In this document: in pieces, positions 27,801-37,063 of the stretch
Position numbering within the stretch: position 1 is the first letter of the stretch
Layout of the letters: the number at the start of each line of letters is the position of its first letter
Assembly (NCBI GenBank): GCA_029565675.1
Contig: JAKQNP010000032.1
Location: 124,001-188,000 of the forward strand
Direction: 5' to 3'
DNA from: a bacterium
GTDB taxonomy: Bacteria > Zhuqueibacterota > Zhuqueibacteria > Residuimicrobiales > Oceaniaggregativiventaceae
DNA length: 64,000 bases
Position numbers and translations under genes: made by a program
Notes under the pieces: model-generated
What the model saw: only the letters and a program-made list of their open reading frames with translations
The model's database searches: none
Told to the model about the DNA's origin: nothing

Positions 27801-30800
27801 TTCATCTGCTTCCTTGCCGGCTTGCGGAACGACCAGCAGGCCGCTGACACCGCTAAAATAAAGTGCCCTCTCGAGCAACAAAAATGCATCGGCTGCCTTT
27901 AATGCGACAGGCGATTGCTCAAATTGCAAAACTGCCAAGCCAGCATTGGAGCGAAAGGATAAAAATGCCGTCGGTTCGAATACAGCGGGCAGTGAATTGC
28001 GAATAAAAAAGCCCAGTTTGCTCACTGTGGGATTTAGAACATTCCACTCGGTTTGCAAGGAGAGATGAAAAATGTCGGCATTGCGCAGATACTCAAGTTG
28101 ATCGACAAAACTGTTCTGGTCGGGGTTTTGCACTGGCAGATAGGGTGTATAGCCAAGAGAAGCGATGCGGTCAGCCATGGTCTGGCTGGTGATATAGATA
28201 TGCTTCCCCGCTTGTTTGCGATTTTCCATGGAAGCTTGCAAGGAAGACAGGCTTGAAAGCAGAAAGAGGGGCCGATGCAGACTATCGGCTTGCCGCCATA
28301 TGTTTGTCCACGGGTAGAGCAAAAATGCAGGATCCGGGATCAACACCAGTTGTTGCACTTTAGATCGCTGCAAAACAGGGGCAAAAAGTTCACGCAGCGA
28401 TTGCTGTGACTGAGCGTCGTCGGCTGCAAACGCTTCTTCGATCTGTCGACGGCTCAATGAGAGCGGCCGAGCTATCACTTCATCGGCTGTAACGAGCCAG
28501 CTCAGCATAAGACGTTCGAGGTCATAAAAGCAGAGCACCGCGTCGCCGGGGTCGAGAAGTTGCTGCACGGTCGCAACCGATGTTGGTGTTTTGCTCAGCA
28601 AGGATTCCAAGCGCGGTGCGTCACGGCGCATCACCGCCATAAGCTTTTCAAAGGTATCGAGTTGATTGTTCAGCTCTTGCCGCAGTTCCGCACGATTTTT
28701 CGTGACCAGCTCGGTTTGCAAAATTTTTAGCTGCAAGCGATGGATCTCATTTTGTTGATTGCGCGCTGTCTGCAACAATTCATCACTGCGTTTATCCGCA
28801 AGTTGCAGATCTGTGGCGAACAGCAAATCGCGAAACCGGCTCTGATGCAGTCGTTCTATGGCATCCAAAGCGCTGTCATCCAACCCCATTTCCCAGAGGT
28901 ATTGTGCCTCGCGGAAAAAGGGCGTTTTTCGGGTTTGCCTAAGTTCGACACCCAACAGACCGTCAGCTTCAACTGCTTGTGTTTCGAGGACCTCGATAGC
29001 TTCGGCATAGTATTCAAGCGGATGAACGGATATGCCGAGTTCCTTCTGCTGCTGCCAACCGATTTGGTCGATCAAATCACCAAGAAAACAATCGACCCGC
29101 CATAAAATATCAAAATAGCCATAATTAAGCGCCAGCCATCGGCTACGCAGAAAAAGTTGATAGGCTTCGGGAAGGTCACCGATCGCACCGGAGATGCGGC
29201 CGAGGGTAAAATTTGCCGTGCATTCTTCGCGGCTCATGCCTCGACGCAAACTTGTGGTCAGCGCCTGTTGCACCACCTGTCTTGCGTCGGTGAATTGTTG
29301 CAGAGCGCGTTGTGCCGGTGCCAAATCGCCGGAAGCTGACTGCAAAATCTTGTCTTGTGCGGCTGTCAAAAGGAGTTCACCCAACTCCAGCTGAGCGCGC
29401 ACGACCTCTTCCTGAAGCCCAATCATCCCTTGAATGGCTCCGATGGCCTCCCGTAGTTCTGCAACCGCCTCCATTTCATAAGTAATCCATGACGCATCTG
29501 ACCGGCTGTCGAGCCAGCGCTGGTTCTTTTCACTTTGGATCAGGCGGCACAGATTGACACAATTGGTGATCCAACCGTAGTTGAGTTTGTTCTCTTTGCA
29601 TAAAGACAAAGATCTTTCGAAATTGATGCGGGCTTGCGAAAAATTGCCGTCGAGAAAATGGAGATATCCCAGGTTATTGAAAAACGTCGCCCGCACCTGG
29701 GGGTCCTGGTTTTTGTCGTTGAGCTGTAATTTTTTCTGCATATAATCGATTGCAGCCGCATAGGTCTTTAACTCGCGGTAACTCGAACCCAAAATAGAAT
29801 AGATCAGCGCGCGTTCATCGCGGGTCGAAAAGCCATTTACACTGGCTGCCCCGGCCGGCGTCAAATCGATAAAGGGCAGCGGCGCGTACAAGCCGAGAAA
29901 ACCGAGTTTGATGCGCTTGGGTTTATAATCAACATTTTGCACATGGCCGGAATCGATCAAATCCAATGCGCGCTGTGCGGAATCGATGGCTGAATTGACT
30001 TTTCCAGCGAGCAAATAGTTGTAGGCGATGCTGCGCAAGCTCATCATCTGTTCATTGAAGAACCGATGTTTTTCTTCAAACTCAGCCGCCTGAGAAAAAC
30101 AGTTGATCGCTTGCAGCGGTTGATTGGAGTCCTGATAAAGCAGCGCCAGCCTTTTCGTGCATATATAGTGTTCATCTTCCATTTCGAGATCGCGATAGAG
30201 GTCGATGGCGTGCTGCAGATACCGTGGCCCGAGCTGGTAGTCTTCGGCAATCAGAGATGCATGCCCCAGCCGTTCATAGACCAGAGCTTCACGACGTCGA
30301 TCGATAAATGTCGAATCGTATTTCAGTTTGACCAGATAATATTCATAAGCCCTTTCCAGACCATATTCTCCAAGTTGGTAATAATTATTGGCCAGGTTCA
30401 AGGCTATGGTCGCTTCGAGAGTGGGATTCTTTCTCTCATCGTTCAAGGCCAGCGCTTTGGTCAACTCGTGAATGGCGCGTTCAGCATAGCGCGGCGGTTT
30501 TCCTGCACGATAGAAGGTGATGGTTCGATAGAGAGAAAGCGGTGGAGCAACAATGCTTTCATACAAACGGGATAAAATGGATTTAGGCTTGGATTCTTGC
30601 TGCGTAAGGTAGTGCTCCATCATCTCATAGTTATAGGCGATGGTCAGGTATCCTTCGACGAGGGCATAATCGAAAGAAAGTGCCCTGGCGATGGTCGCGC
30701 TCGATTCGGCCAAAAGCTTGGGGTTAAAGCCATCCGGATCGCCGCCCAATTCAGCCTTTGCAGTTGCCTGATAGGACAACGCCAGACCAAGGGCATAGAT

Positions 30801-33158
30801 CAGAACATTGTCTCTGCTGTTAGCGGCCGCGATTCTGCGATACTCTGCAACGATCTGGTCGATCTGGTACAACCGATATGAAGATTCGATATATCCTCGG
30901 TGACCGTGCAAACAATGTGGATCCACTTCGATCGCCCGCTGATAGCGTGCTCGGGCGAGGTCGAATTCCTGCAAAGCTTTGAACTCGTCAGCAGCTGCAA
31001 GGAGCGACTGAACAAGAGCTGTTCTTGCTTGCTCGGCAAAAGCCAGCCTTGCTGATTTGTTGCTGTCGATGACCTTTATCAGATGTTCATAGCCCTGATC
31101 CGTTTTGTTCAATTTGAACAGGCACTGTGCCTGAGCGATCTGGGCGATCAAGGACTCCTCGTAGCCAGGGAAATCTTGTTCGATAGAGCGATAAGCGGTC
31201 AGGGCTTGATCAAACGCGTGCTGCTGAAAGGTCAAATCAGCCAATTGCAGCCGTGCTCTTGCCACCAACAGGGTGTCATTGGGGTAGGTTTGGATCAATG
31301 CGCGCAATTTCTTTTGTTGCTCTGGCACAGGCTGGTCGCTGTCGACCCAAAAAGCCAATATCGCTTGCCGTGCGGCTTTGGCCCACTGATCCTGGTCAGG
31401 ATATTCTTTCAGCACACGGCGATAAGCCTCGATAGTTGTCTGGCGCCCGCCCTGCTGTTGCAGCGATTGCGCGATGCGAAAAAGACTTTCGGCACAATGA
31501 CCCCGCAATTGGGGGAAATTCGCACATACCGCGCTGTAATACTTGCGCGCATCATCCATTTGGCCTTCGCTTCGGTAGAGTTCACCGATTGCAATGCGGG
31601 CTTCTGCTGAAGGTCTTTCTTGATCGGCAAAAGTTCGCGAAATAGAGGCCAATCCCTGGCGCAACAGCGAATTGCGTTTTTGTTCGTCGGCACCGAGCGT
31701 ACGGATGCGCAAAAGCGCCAACTCGGCATACGCGGCAATCGAGCGATTGTTGCCAGAGCGCTGCAAAGTCATCTGCAAACCGCTCGACGCCTCTTCGTAA
31801 TGGCCGAGCAACAACAGACAAACGCTTTCTTCATAAAGGGCGTTAACCGCAAGCGCATGATTGAGGCCATGAAAATCGATAACCCGACGAAAAGCCAGGG
31901 CACGATCCCACAATTGTTTTTGTTCGTCGGTGCTCAGCGACTCTGCGTCGATAGCGAGAAAAAGCGGGCCCAGGACGTCCCGTGAAAGCGCAGCCGGCAA
32001 CCTGACATCTTGCGCAACTGAAAATTGTTCTTCATGGGAATCCGCGCGGGGCACTCTGCCATGTATGGGGATAGACCAAACATCAAAATTACCCTGTTCA
32101 TCAGAAGAGTAATAGACACGCCCATCGCTTCCGCCCCAAGGTTGGATTTGTTGTGCAACAGACCAGGCGAGAGGATAAGCGTTTTTGACCATCCGCAGGT
32201 TAAAAGAACGGCGCAAATCCGGCGACAAAGAATCTTGGTGGGTGACAGCCTGGGGAGTTCGGTTCACCGCAGCAAGCCAGATCACCCCTCTATCAGCCGG
32301 GCTGACTGTGCCGTCGCTGTTGGTATCGGTGTCATAGCGCAAAAATACCACAGCAGTTGCATCCGAAGACCAACTTGGAAAGCCGTCGAGAGCCTGACCA
32401 TGGGTCAATCGATAGGTCGGGTATTCTCTATCGTCGCTGACCGGGGCATCCGCGGGCGTAGGACGTGATCCCTTGAGGTGGATGATATAGATATCGCCCT
32501 GATTGCCGGCTGGACCGCGGAAAGAGGAAAACGCGATCAGATCCTGCAGCGGGCTCCACACCGGATGCGTTCCCCCGAGGTAGGTCAATTGGAGAGTTTT
32601 TCCGGTATTGTAATTGAAAAACCAGATTTCGTCTTGGCCAGAACGGTCTGACACCCAGGCGATTTTTTTGCCGTCCGGTGACATGGTCGGATAGCTGTCA
32701 TAACCGCGGTAGGTGGTGATCTGCTCGGGTTGACCTTTTGGAATCAGCTGGTCGCCGGCCTCGCGCAATTTGAGAAGATAAATATCGCCAGCGGCGTCAC
32801 TGCGTTGTGAGACAAAAACAAGGGTTCGGCTGTCCGGCCCCCAAGTCGGGTAGAGATCATCGGCTTTATTGAAGGTAATCTGATAGGATCGCCCGCCTTT
32901 GACATTGGTCACCCAAATATCGTAATTGGCAGCCTGTCGGTTGACATAAGCTACCCATTTGCCGTCCGGTGAAACTCTGGGGGACAAGTCGATGTCAGGG
33001 TGAGTGGTTACCTGCAGTCCAGCAAGCAGCGCGGCTGGGGCGGGGACCGATAACGCAAAAGCAAAGAGCCACAAAATCAGCACAGTGGTCAGCAAACGGT
33101 TTCTGCCGGCAAGAAACCCTCTCGAACAATCGCGATTGTAGTTGGTCGGCTTTTGCAC
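24870..33158 (-). CDS. giant exported protein: PD40 propeller, two TPR superhelices, two CHAT-like domains lacking catalytic residues
   Basis: 2762 aa, the longest gene here. A basic N-terminus and h-region (22-42) ending 'APAALLA' predict a signal peptide. Residues about 55-390 form a TolB/PD40-type beta-propeller with at least five repeats ('PRVSPDGKWVAYV', 'YPTMSPDGKKIAWVS' type). Then comes a long TPR array (about 400-1500). Residues about 1530-1815 have a CHAT-like fold ('VLIPDPAFLLYPW'), a second TPR array follows (about 1830-2400), and a second CHAT-like domain (about 2440-2762, 'LLVVTNGSLANLPLTALPLP') closes the protein. Neither CHAT copy keeps the protease dyad: the first has 'IFHLSLQTEW' at His1698 where H-x-x-x-H-G is usual and no Ser-Ala-Cys; the second has 'AFYLSW' and 'VVVLPAADG'. 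A scaffold rather than a protease is inferred. GTG start, TAGTG overlap with the upstream DUF1318 gene. Confidence 0.85.
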   Translation of the reverse strand: MQKPTNYNRDCSRGFLAGRNRLLTTVLILWLFAFALSVPAPAALLAGLQVTTHPDIDLSPRVSPDGKWVAYVNRQAANYDIWVTNVKGGRSYQITFNKADDLYPTWGPDSRTLVFVSQRSDAAGDIYLLKLREAGDQLIPKGQPEQITTYRGYDSYPTMSPDGKKIAWVSDRSGQDEIWFFNYNTGKTLQLTYLGGTHPVWSPLQDLIAFSSFRGPAGNQGDIYIIHLKGSRPTPADAPVSDDREYPTYRLTHGQALDGFPSWSSDATAVVFLRYDTDTNSDGTVSPADRGVIWLAAVNRTPQAVTHQDSLSPDLRRSFNLRMVKNAYPLAWSVAQQIQPWGGSDGRVYYSSDEQGNFDVWSIPIHGRVPRADSHEEQFSVAQDVRLPAALSRDVLGPLFLAIDAESLSTDEQKQLWDRALAFRRVIDFHGLNHALAVNALYEESVCLLLLGHYEEASSGLQMTLQRSGNNRSIAAYAELALLRIRTLGADEQKRNSLLRQGLASISRTFADQERPSAEARIAIGELYRSEGQMDDARKYYSAVCANFPQLRGHCAESLFRIAQSLQQQGGRQTTIEAYRRVLKEYPDQDQWAKAARQAILAFWVDSDQPVPEQQKKLRALIQTYPNDTLLVARARLQLADLTFQQHAFDQALTAYRSIEQDFPGYEESLIAQIAQAQCLFKLNKTDQGYEHLIKVIDSNKSARLAFAEQARTALVQSLLAAADEFKALQEFDLARARYQRAIEVDPHCLHGHRGYIESSYRLYQIDQIVAEYRRIAAANSRDNVLIYALGLALSYQATAKAELGGDPDGFNPKLLAESSATIARALSFDYALVEGYLTIAYNYEMMEHYLTQQESKPKSILSRLYESIVAPPLSLYRTITFYRAGKPPRYAERAIHELTKALALNDERKNPTLEATIALNLANNYYQLGEYGLERAYEYYLVKLKYDSTFIDRRREALVYERLGHASLIAEDYQLGPRYLQHAIDLYRDLEMEDEHYICTKRLALLYQDSNQPLQAINCFSQAAEFEEKHRFFNEQMMSLRSIAYNYLLAGKVNSAIDSAQRALDLIDSGHVQNVDYKPKRIKLGFLGLYAPLPFIDLTPAGAASVNGFSTRDERALIYSILGSSYRELKTYAAAIDYMQKKLQLNDKNQDPQVRATFFNNLGYLHFLDGNFSQARINFERSLSLCKENKLNYGWITNCVNLCRLIQSEKNQRWLDSRSDASWITYEMEAVAELREAIGAIQGMIGLQEEVVRAQLELGELLLTAAQDKILQSASGDLAPAQRALQQFTDARQVVQQALTTSLRRGMSREECTANFTLGRISGAIGDLPEAYQLFLRSRWLALNYGYFDILWRVDCFLGDLIDQIGWQQQKELGISVHPLEYYAEAIEVLETQAVEADGLLGVELRQTRKTPFFREAQYLWEMGLDDSALDAIERLHQSRFRDLLFATDLQLADKRSDELLQTARNQQNEIHRLQLKILQTELVTKNRAELRQELNNQLDTFEKLMAVMRRDAPRLESLLSKTPTSVATVQQLLDPGDAVLCFYDLERLMLSWLVTADEVIARPLSLSRRQIEEAFAADDAQSQQSLRELFAPVLQRSKVQQLVLIPDPAFLLYPWTNIWRQADSLHRPLFLLSSLSSLQASMENRKQAGKHIYITSQTMADRIASLGYTPYLPVQNPDQNSFVDQLEYLRNADIFHLSLQTEWNVLNPTVSKLGFFIRNSLPAVFEPTAFLSFRSNAGLAVLQFEQSPVALKAADAFLLLERALYFSGVSGLLVVPQAGKEADEFLYHFYQAYQDLPPAQAFDQAVEQRGVGIGQLYGFFSSRQQELERLSTSQILSALERAEQLSREHRWNEAVIVFEQALANEETTPEQQVGILNGLRKAAIISRNWRTAVESQNALLQRAQQSHNRAAIASAWMSLAVLHRSHGDAAAAKAAEEKYRQFAVRYGLHSKAGEAYFNLAQTADCDRDGSLAVEWFEQAQSRFRASGDRHGVLRCQIELARIAMERYHDSEIAIDPLTVALKESAVLKDTSMQVRALRLRAQANENLGNLHAALTDRQNALLLLEKKSLPDQLAATYFDLAHQHYKMKDIRVDYLQKALQLGDENIQLKAEFLFAKIDLQQHDYVSAAERVRALRQRLSGFGTGDLSELEAQIQLRQGFVQQALLSLQRAVDADSIAGADRFDRLVNLACLAKSLSDLKTASQAANFCQERARITQDPLQNLIADFVVLHVEEKNRDPHQTAQEWRRVAEQATALWIPEIAWRSKLKTALSLSGSGVATADLYDQAFSLLESSEEALPALWILRELEPAEKLLHQRIGELISRNEMKLAWTLSDRAMAIGFKHQLGSRPFVFADSLAAKSWQTLIQAQQSFNRMQFQILQNVSRNSNLLPSDRESTALVQQRQKVDQAGRDFSRQQPAWAELGGGASPDVAMLQEHLPERTVLLKLDALQDDVFVWALAKPSIRGVWLRFAPGERDSLLLELGRKLDHQENVDSDLTDWSARLLQPLNLQWEEFDQLLVVTNGSLANLPLTALPLPAGPSLGERLAINYYTSLPLLFERLVASEGSTAEIGEQPMVLLIDNTIQLSADAMRNRYQVQAIAAIENHYPVVEIRSQDDFSLPEIKGAFYLSWNTVSGDKFNPFLSVVPLPGPSGEVGLSAYEAIRQGSAAPVVVLPAADGIGGFAQSVWLRSLAAGGVASLILGEKSNDPMSSYIFAKRFFQFLAEGNSAAQACMRAQRIIRLDVNGHPSEWSRFRVWNSSI

Positions 33159-33718
33159 TACTGGCGGTCCTTTTCAACCCATTCGCCGTTGGGCTTTTGA
33201 ATCATGACCCCGGGTTCGGAATCATCGGCGTTCATTTTTGCCAATTTCACACGGGCGATGGAGTCGCTCGCCGCCTCGGCTGTTGTGGAAAAGAGCAGCA
33301 ATTGGTTGTAGATCGTCCGGCGGTCTAAATTTTCATCCTGTACCAAACGATCGACTCTTTCACGATAAGCAGATTCCTGGCGATAGCGATCGTTTGGCAA
33401 AATGGCCAAATATCCATCATTGCCTTCACCCGCTACCTTTTCGTGCTTGAGTTCGTTGATTTCGTCGCGACGAAATCTTTGGCTGGAAACGGCATCGAGG
33501 GAATTGCCAACAGTTTCTTTTGCAGGAAGAGGATCGATGGAACGGGTTGAAGCAATGACACTGTTTTCATCAGCAAGATGTTGAAACTGGCCGATCGCCT
33601 GATTTTCGAGAGCGGTTTTTTCGCCGGTTACCACGATTTGTGGAGCCTTGATGCTGCAAGCGAAAAGAAGCATGGTCAATCCGCATTGCAAGAGAATCGA
33701 TATTCTGTTTTTCGTCAT
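33158..33718 (-). CDS. lipoprotein with DUF1318 (YdbL-like) domain
   Basis: 186 aa. The signal 'TMLLFAC' places the lipid anchor on Cys21, followed by 'SIKAPQIVVTGEKTALENQ' (22-40), a short conserved-looking segment that loosely recalls YnbE-type lipoproteins. The C-terminal domain (about 98-183) matches DUF1318: 'GNDGYLAIL', 'VDRLVQDENLDRRTIYNQLL', an Ala-rich helix, then 'EPGVMIQKPNGEWVEK'. In E. coli YdbL acts with the AsmA-like YdbH and lipoprotein YnbE in phospholipid movement between the membranes. Here the AsmA-like gene ends 7 bp upstream, and this protein could combine the YnbE and YdbL roles in one chain (inference). Its stop overlaps the GTG of the giant CHAT-like gene. Confidence 0.8.
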   Translation of the reverse strand: MTKNRISILLQCGLTMLLFACSIKAPQIVVTGEKTALENQAIGQFQHLADENSVIASTRSIDPLPAKETVGNSLDAVSSQRFRRDEINELKHEKVAGEGNDGYLAILPNDRYRQESAYRERVDRLVQDENLDRRTIYNQLLLFSTTAEAASDSIARVKLAKMNADDSEPGVMIQKPNGEWVEKDRQ

Positions 33719-33725
33719 CTCAGCC

Positions 33726-36700
33726 TCATCTCTTTACCATTTGTCCTGGTGGTTGGAGAGCTGTTTGCAGGAAAAACTGAACCGGCACTCGCGACAGTTC
33801 GACTTTTCCTTCGCTCAGACGAACCGGAAAGTACCAGGGTTGGTCAAAATAGATCGCTGGATAAAAATAGCCATGGCGGATCAAAAAGCTGACCAAACTG
33901 GGTTTGAATCCCAACCCGATCAATTGTTGGGTCAAACTGACGCCCGTATCGGTTCCGCGAGGGTCCAAAGCTCGCAACAAGTTGGAGACCACCCGTGGTC
34001 CGATTTCCGTGATATAGAAATAACCGCCGACCATCATTTCATGCTGCGGATCAAGACCTTTTCCATCCAGGGTCAAATTGCCATTGATGATGCCGCGGCC
34101 TTGTTCTTTGTTGTCTGCCGGCAGCAGCAGTTCGGAATTGACCTCATTGAAATGCGCCGAGATGGTGTAGTTTGCATTGCGCAGGTCACCAGCAGCCAAA
34201 TCAACAGCAAAACGGCTGAGGATCGTCCCCCCATAGCTCTGTGCTTGCAGAAATGGTATCTCTACCCACCCTTCCCCAAGGTACATTTCGGCGTTCACAT
34301 TGCTCACCGCATAACCGGCTGCCTCGATTGCGCCAACAGAAAGGGTGGAGCGTTTTTTCACTGAAGCTCGGTAATAGTCCCGCAGAATCGTATAGTCGAG
34401 AGCGGCATTTGAGGGAGTAAGGATCGGCGATTCATTCCTCATGATCAATTTTCCAGCATGCAAATCAACGCTCTGTTCGAGATCAAGGTGGGCATTGATA
34501 TCGCGCACGCGGATTTCGCCTGGCAAGGAGACATCCAAATGCTCAGCGTCATAAAAGGTCCGTAGATGAATCGTGAACTGATCTCCGCTGAAATTGGCGG
34601 ATAAGCGCTGGTCACCGCGCAATCCTACCAGGTCCGCCAAAACTATCGTGTCCGGCATGACTTGATCCAGCTCCAACTGGCCGCTGAATTGCGGATTTGT
34701 GGGCAAATCATCCAAAATGGCGGCGAAACGACCTGTGGCACAAAGATCTGGCAATTCGAGTTGGCCATCGTTCAGCTGAAATTCAGATCCATCGCGTGAC
34801 TCTAGGTTAAAAGAAAAATGGTTATCCAGATATCGCATCTTTTGTTTGAGGTCAACAAGAATTTCATCGATTGTCAATGCGGCTGCAAGACGATACAATT
34901 GGTCTGATCGGGAACGCAGATCGAGATCGAGATGAATTCCATCGAAAACCAGGCCCTTGCTTGGGTAGTCGATGCGCATATCCACTGTGCGAATTTTTCC
35001 GTCCATTCGATATGTCAGAAGTGAATCCTTTTTACTGCCGCTGGCAGTCGCTTGCAGGCGAGTTGATCCACCGAGGCGCAGATCATACAGCTGGTCTCGA
35101 ATTTCGCGCGGCACCATCCGATAGAGAGGCTGATGCCTGATTTCCAACTGTGAAACCTGGACCTGGATCTGATCGTCTGAGAGGCTCGCAAAGGCCATTG
35201 CGTAGAGAATATCGTTCAACTGCAATTGCAGGGAATCGATGCGGAAACTCTGCGCCAGCAGATCGATATCCCCTTGCCAACGGCCAGTAAAAGTGAGCGG
35301 CGGAAATCCATAGGTTTCTTTTTGATAGTAAAACAGGGAATCACTGTGAATGGTCAGGGCGCCATCGATTTGATGCAGGGAATGAACATCAATTTCGAGA
35401 TTGGCATTTAGCACTGTGGAGAGCGGCATGTTCGGCAGCACTTGAGTTTGCAGACGGCTCACCGATACATTTGCAGTACCGGCAAGATCCTCGAAGCGAT
35501 CGCCGGACAGGTCGATTTTGGCGTTGGCCTGCGCGTTGAGCAAATTTTCGGCTGTCCATTCAACCGACAACAGAGTTGGCAGATTGGCTGAATCCAGCTT
35601 TGCATGGACCTGCAGATGCAAGGGACCGCTGAAGAGAACAAAGTTGTTCTGCATCACTGCAGACAGAGAATCCAATGACATCTGTGCATCGGCGGAGATT
35701 TGGTTCACCCCGTTGTCGTTCAATCTTCCATTCACCAATGCAGAAATGTTCAGCTGTTCGATTTCATATTCGCCCTGGTTTATCGTTGCACCGAGGTTTT
35801 TACACTTGAAGTTGGTTTGAAATTCGACAACTGGTTTCATTTCAGTTTTAGAAAGGGTCCCACGGAACCAGGTGTCCTGCAAAGAGAGCTCACCCTTTTG
35901 ATCATGCCAAACAACCGCCCATCCTGCCGGCAAAAAATCTCGGCTCAAGCCATCGAGCTGTGTAAAAGGGATTCGGCTTTCGATAACCCGGCCATCGAAC
36001 GACAAACCAGAGCTCTGTTGTGCCAGTTTGGCTTCGAGCTGCAACCAGGTTACCCGGTCGACTAGAAAAGCGGCACTTTGCACATTCACAAGCGTATCCA
36101 AAAGATTCGCTTCGCCTTTCAGATCCAGATGCAAGGTATAAGGCGATAAAGCATCGATTTGATGGGTTGCATTCTGGAAAGAAAAATCGGTTTGCTGCAG
36201 ATCCAATTGCAAAGCAACGCCGATGTCTTGCACCCTATTGATATCCACCTCGATTTTGCTGTTGACCTGGCTATGCAGCAGCAGCGTCTGCATAGCAGGG
36301 GACTGCACATGGTGCAGCAAAAACAGGCGTGAAGCATCAGCGGAAAGATGCAATTTCCCGCGCAGATCCGTTGAATCAGAAATCAGCGCGCCGTGCGGCA
36401 GATGAATATCGTTTAGATCCAGGGTGATATGATCCAGCTGAAGCTGAGAATGACCGTTTTGACCGCGGGCAGTAACGTCGACTTTCCCATTGCGAATCGA
36501 GATCTCATTTAAATGGATTTTTATCGGCAGAACAATGTTCTCCGATCCTTGCAGCGTCACCGAATCCATGGAAGAAATCTGCTCATCAGCAAGATCTGAA
36601 TCGAATTCCAAGACTAATTCGGGATCATCAATCACAAGACTCTGCAGAACAAATTGTTTTTTTAAAAGGCCGAGCAATGAATAGTTCATGCTGATGCGGC

Positions 36701-37016
36701 GGATTGAGGCTGATTGAACTGGAAAAGTATCGATTCCGGCAACAGAATCAGGCGAGGTGAGAACGATATCCTGGAGTTGGAAACCCTTAAACAGATTCAG
36801 AGAGGCCTGTCCGATGGATAGATTTTTGCCCAATTCCTGATTTACGGTTTTGATCGCAATTTCTTTGACCTGTTCCGGCGGGAGAAAGATATGAACAACC
36901 AGAAACAGCGCCAAAAAAAACAACACCACGGCTAAAATCAGACCAAAACCGATCCTGAATAGGATCCGCAAACTTTTTCGTCTAAACCCGCGTTGTTTGT
37001 TCTTTAATTTGGCCAT
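33726..37016 (-). CDS. AsmA/YdbH-like inner-membrane-anchored lipid-transport protein
   Basis: 1096 aa. A short basic cytoplasmic start and one transmembrane helix (about 16-46) are followed by a long periplasmic chain of beta strands. 'INQELGKNLSIG'-like text at the start ('TVNQELGKNLSIGQASLNLF', 63-82) is the AsmA-type opening. The C-terminal region has 'GRGIINGNLTLDGKGLDPQ', 'ITEIGPRVVSNLLRALDPRG' and 'SFLIRHGYFYPAIYFDQPW', as in YdbH/DUF748-type proteins. Members are repeating-beta-groove bridges carrying phospholipids to the outer membrane. The adjacent DUF1318 lipoprotein supports a YdbH-type assignment over AsmA or TamB. It is longer than E. coli YdbH (about 880 aa). The UDPGP-type gene lies about 50 bp upstream on the same strand. 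Confidence 0.8.
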   Translation of the reverse strand: MAKLKNKQRGFRRKSLRILFRIGFGLILAVVLFFLALFLVVHIFLPPEQVKEIAIKTVNQELGKNLSIGQASLNLFKGFQLQDIVLTSPDSVAGIDTFPVQSASIRRISMNYSLLGLLKKQFVLQSLVIDDPELVLEFDSDLADEQISSMDSVTLQGSENIVLPIKIHLNEISIRNGKVDVTARGQNGHSQLQLDHITLDLNDIHLPHGALISDSTDLRGKLHLSADASRLFLLHHVQSPAMQTLLLHSQVNSKIEVDINRVQDIGVALQLDLQQTDFSFQNATHQIDALSPYTLHLDLKGEANLLDTLVNVQSAAFLVDRVTWLQLEAKLAQQSSGLSFDGRVIESRIPFTQLDGLSRDFLPAGWAVVWHDQKGELSLQDTWFRGTLSKTEMKPVVEFQTNFKCKNLGATINQGEYEIEQLNISALVNGRLNDNGVNQISADAQMSLDSLSAVMQNNFVLFSGPLHLQVHAKLDSANLPTLLSVEWTAENLLNAQANAKIDLSGDRFEDLAGTANVSVSRLQTQVLPNMPLSTVLNANLEIDVHSLHQIDGALTIHSDSLFYYQKETYGFPPLTFTGRWQGDIDLLAQSFRIDSLQLQLNDILYAMAFASLSDDQIQVQVSQLEIRHQPLYRMVPREIRDQLYDLRLGGSTRLQATASGSKKDSLLTYRMDGKIRTVDMRIDYPSKGLVFDGIHLDLDLRSRSDQLYRLAAALTIDEILVDLKQKMRYLDNHFSFNLESRDGSEFQLNDGQLELPDLCATGRFAAILDDLPTNPQFSGQLELDQVMPDTIVLADLVGLRGDQRLSANFSGDQFTIHLRTFYDAEHLDVSLPGEIRVRDINAHLDLEQSVDLHAGKLIMRNESPILTPSNAALDYTILRDYYRASVKKRSTLSVGAIEAAGYAVSNVNAEMYLGEGWVEIPFLQAQSYGGTILSRFAVDLAAGDLRNANYTISAHFNEVNSELLLPADNKEQGRGIINGNLTLDGKGLDPQHEMMVGGYFYITEIGPRVVSNLLRALDPRGTDTGVSLTQQLIGLGFKPSLVSFLIRHGYFYPAIYFDQPWYFPVRLSEGKVELSRVPVQFFLQTALQPPGQMVKR

Positions 37017-37063
37017 AGATGCTCAAAACAAAATACACGTTGCCAAGATAGCCAATCTGCTGT

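Noticed and set aside
24870-33158. Active CHAT protease (caspase-like defence effector)
   Set aside because: Neither CHAT-like domain keeps the His and Cys motifs, the protein has a signal peptide, and no defence genes are nearby.
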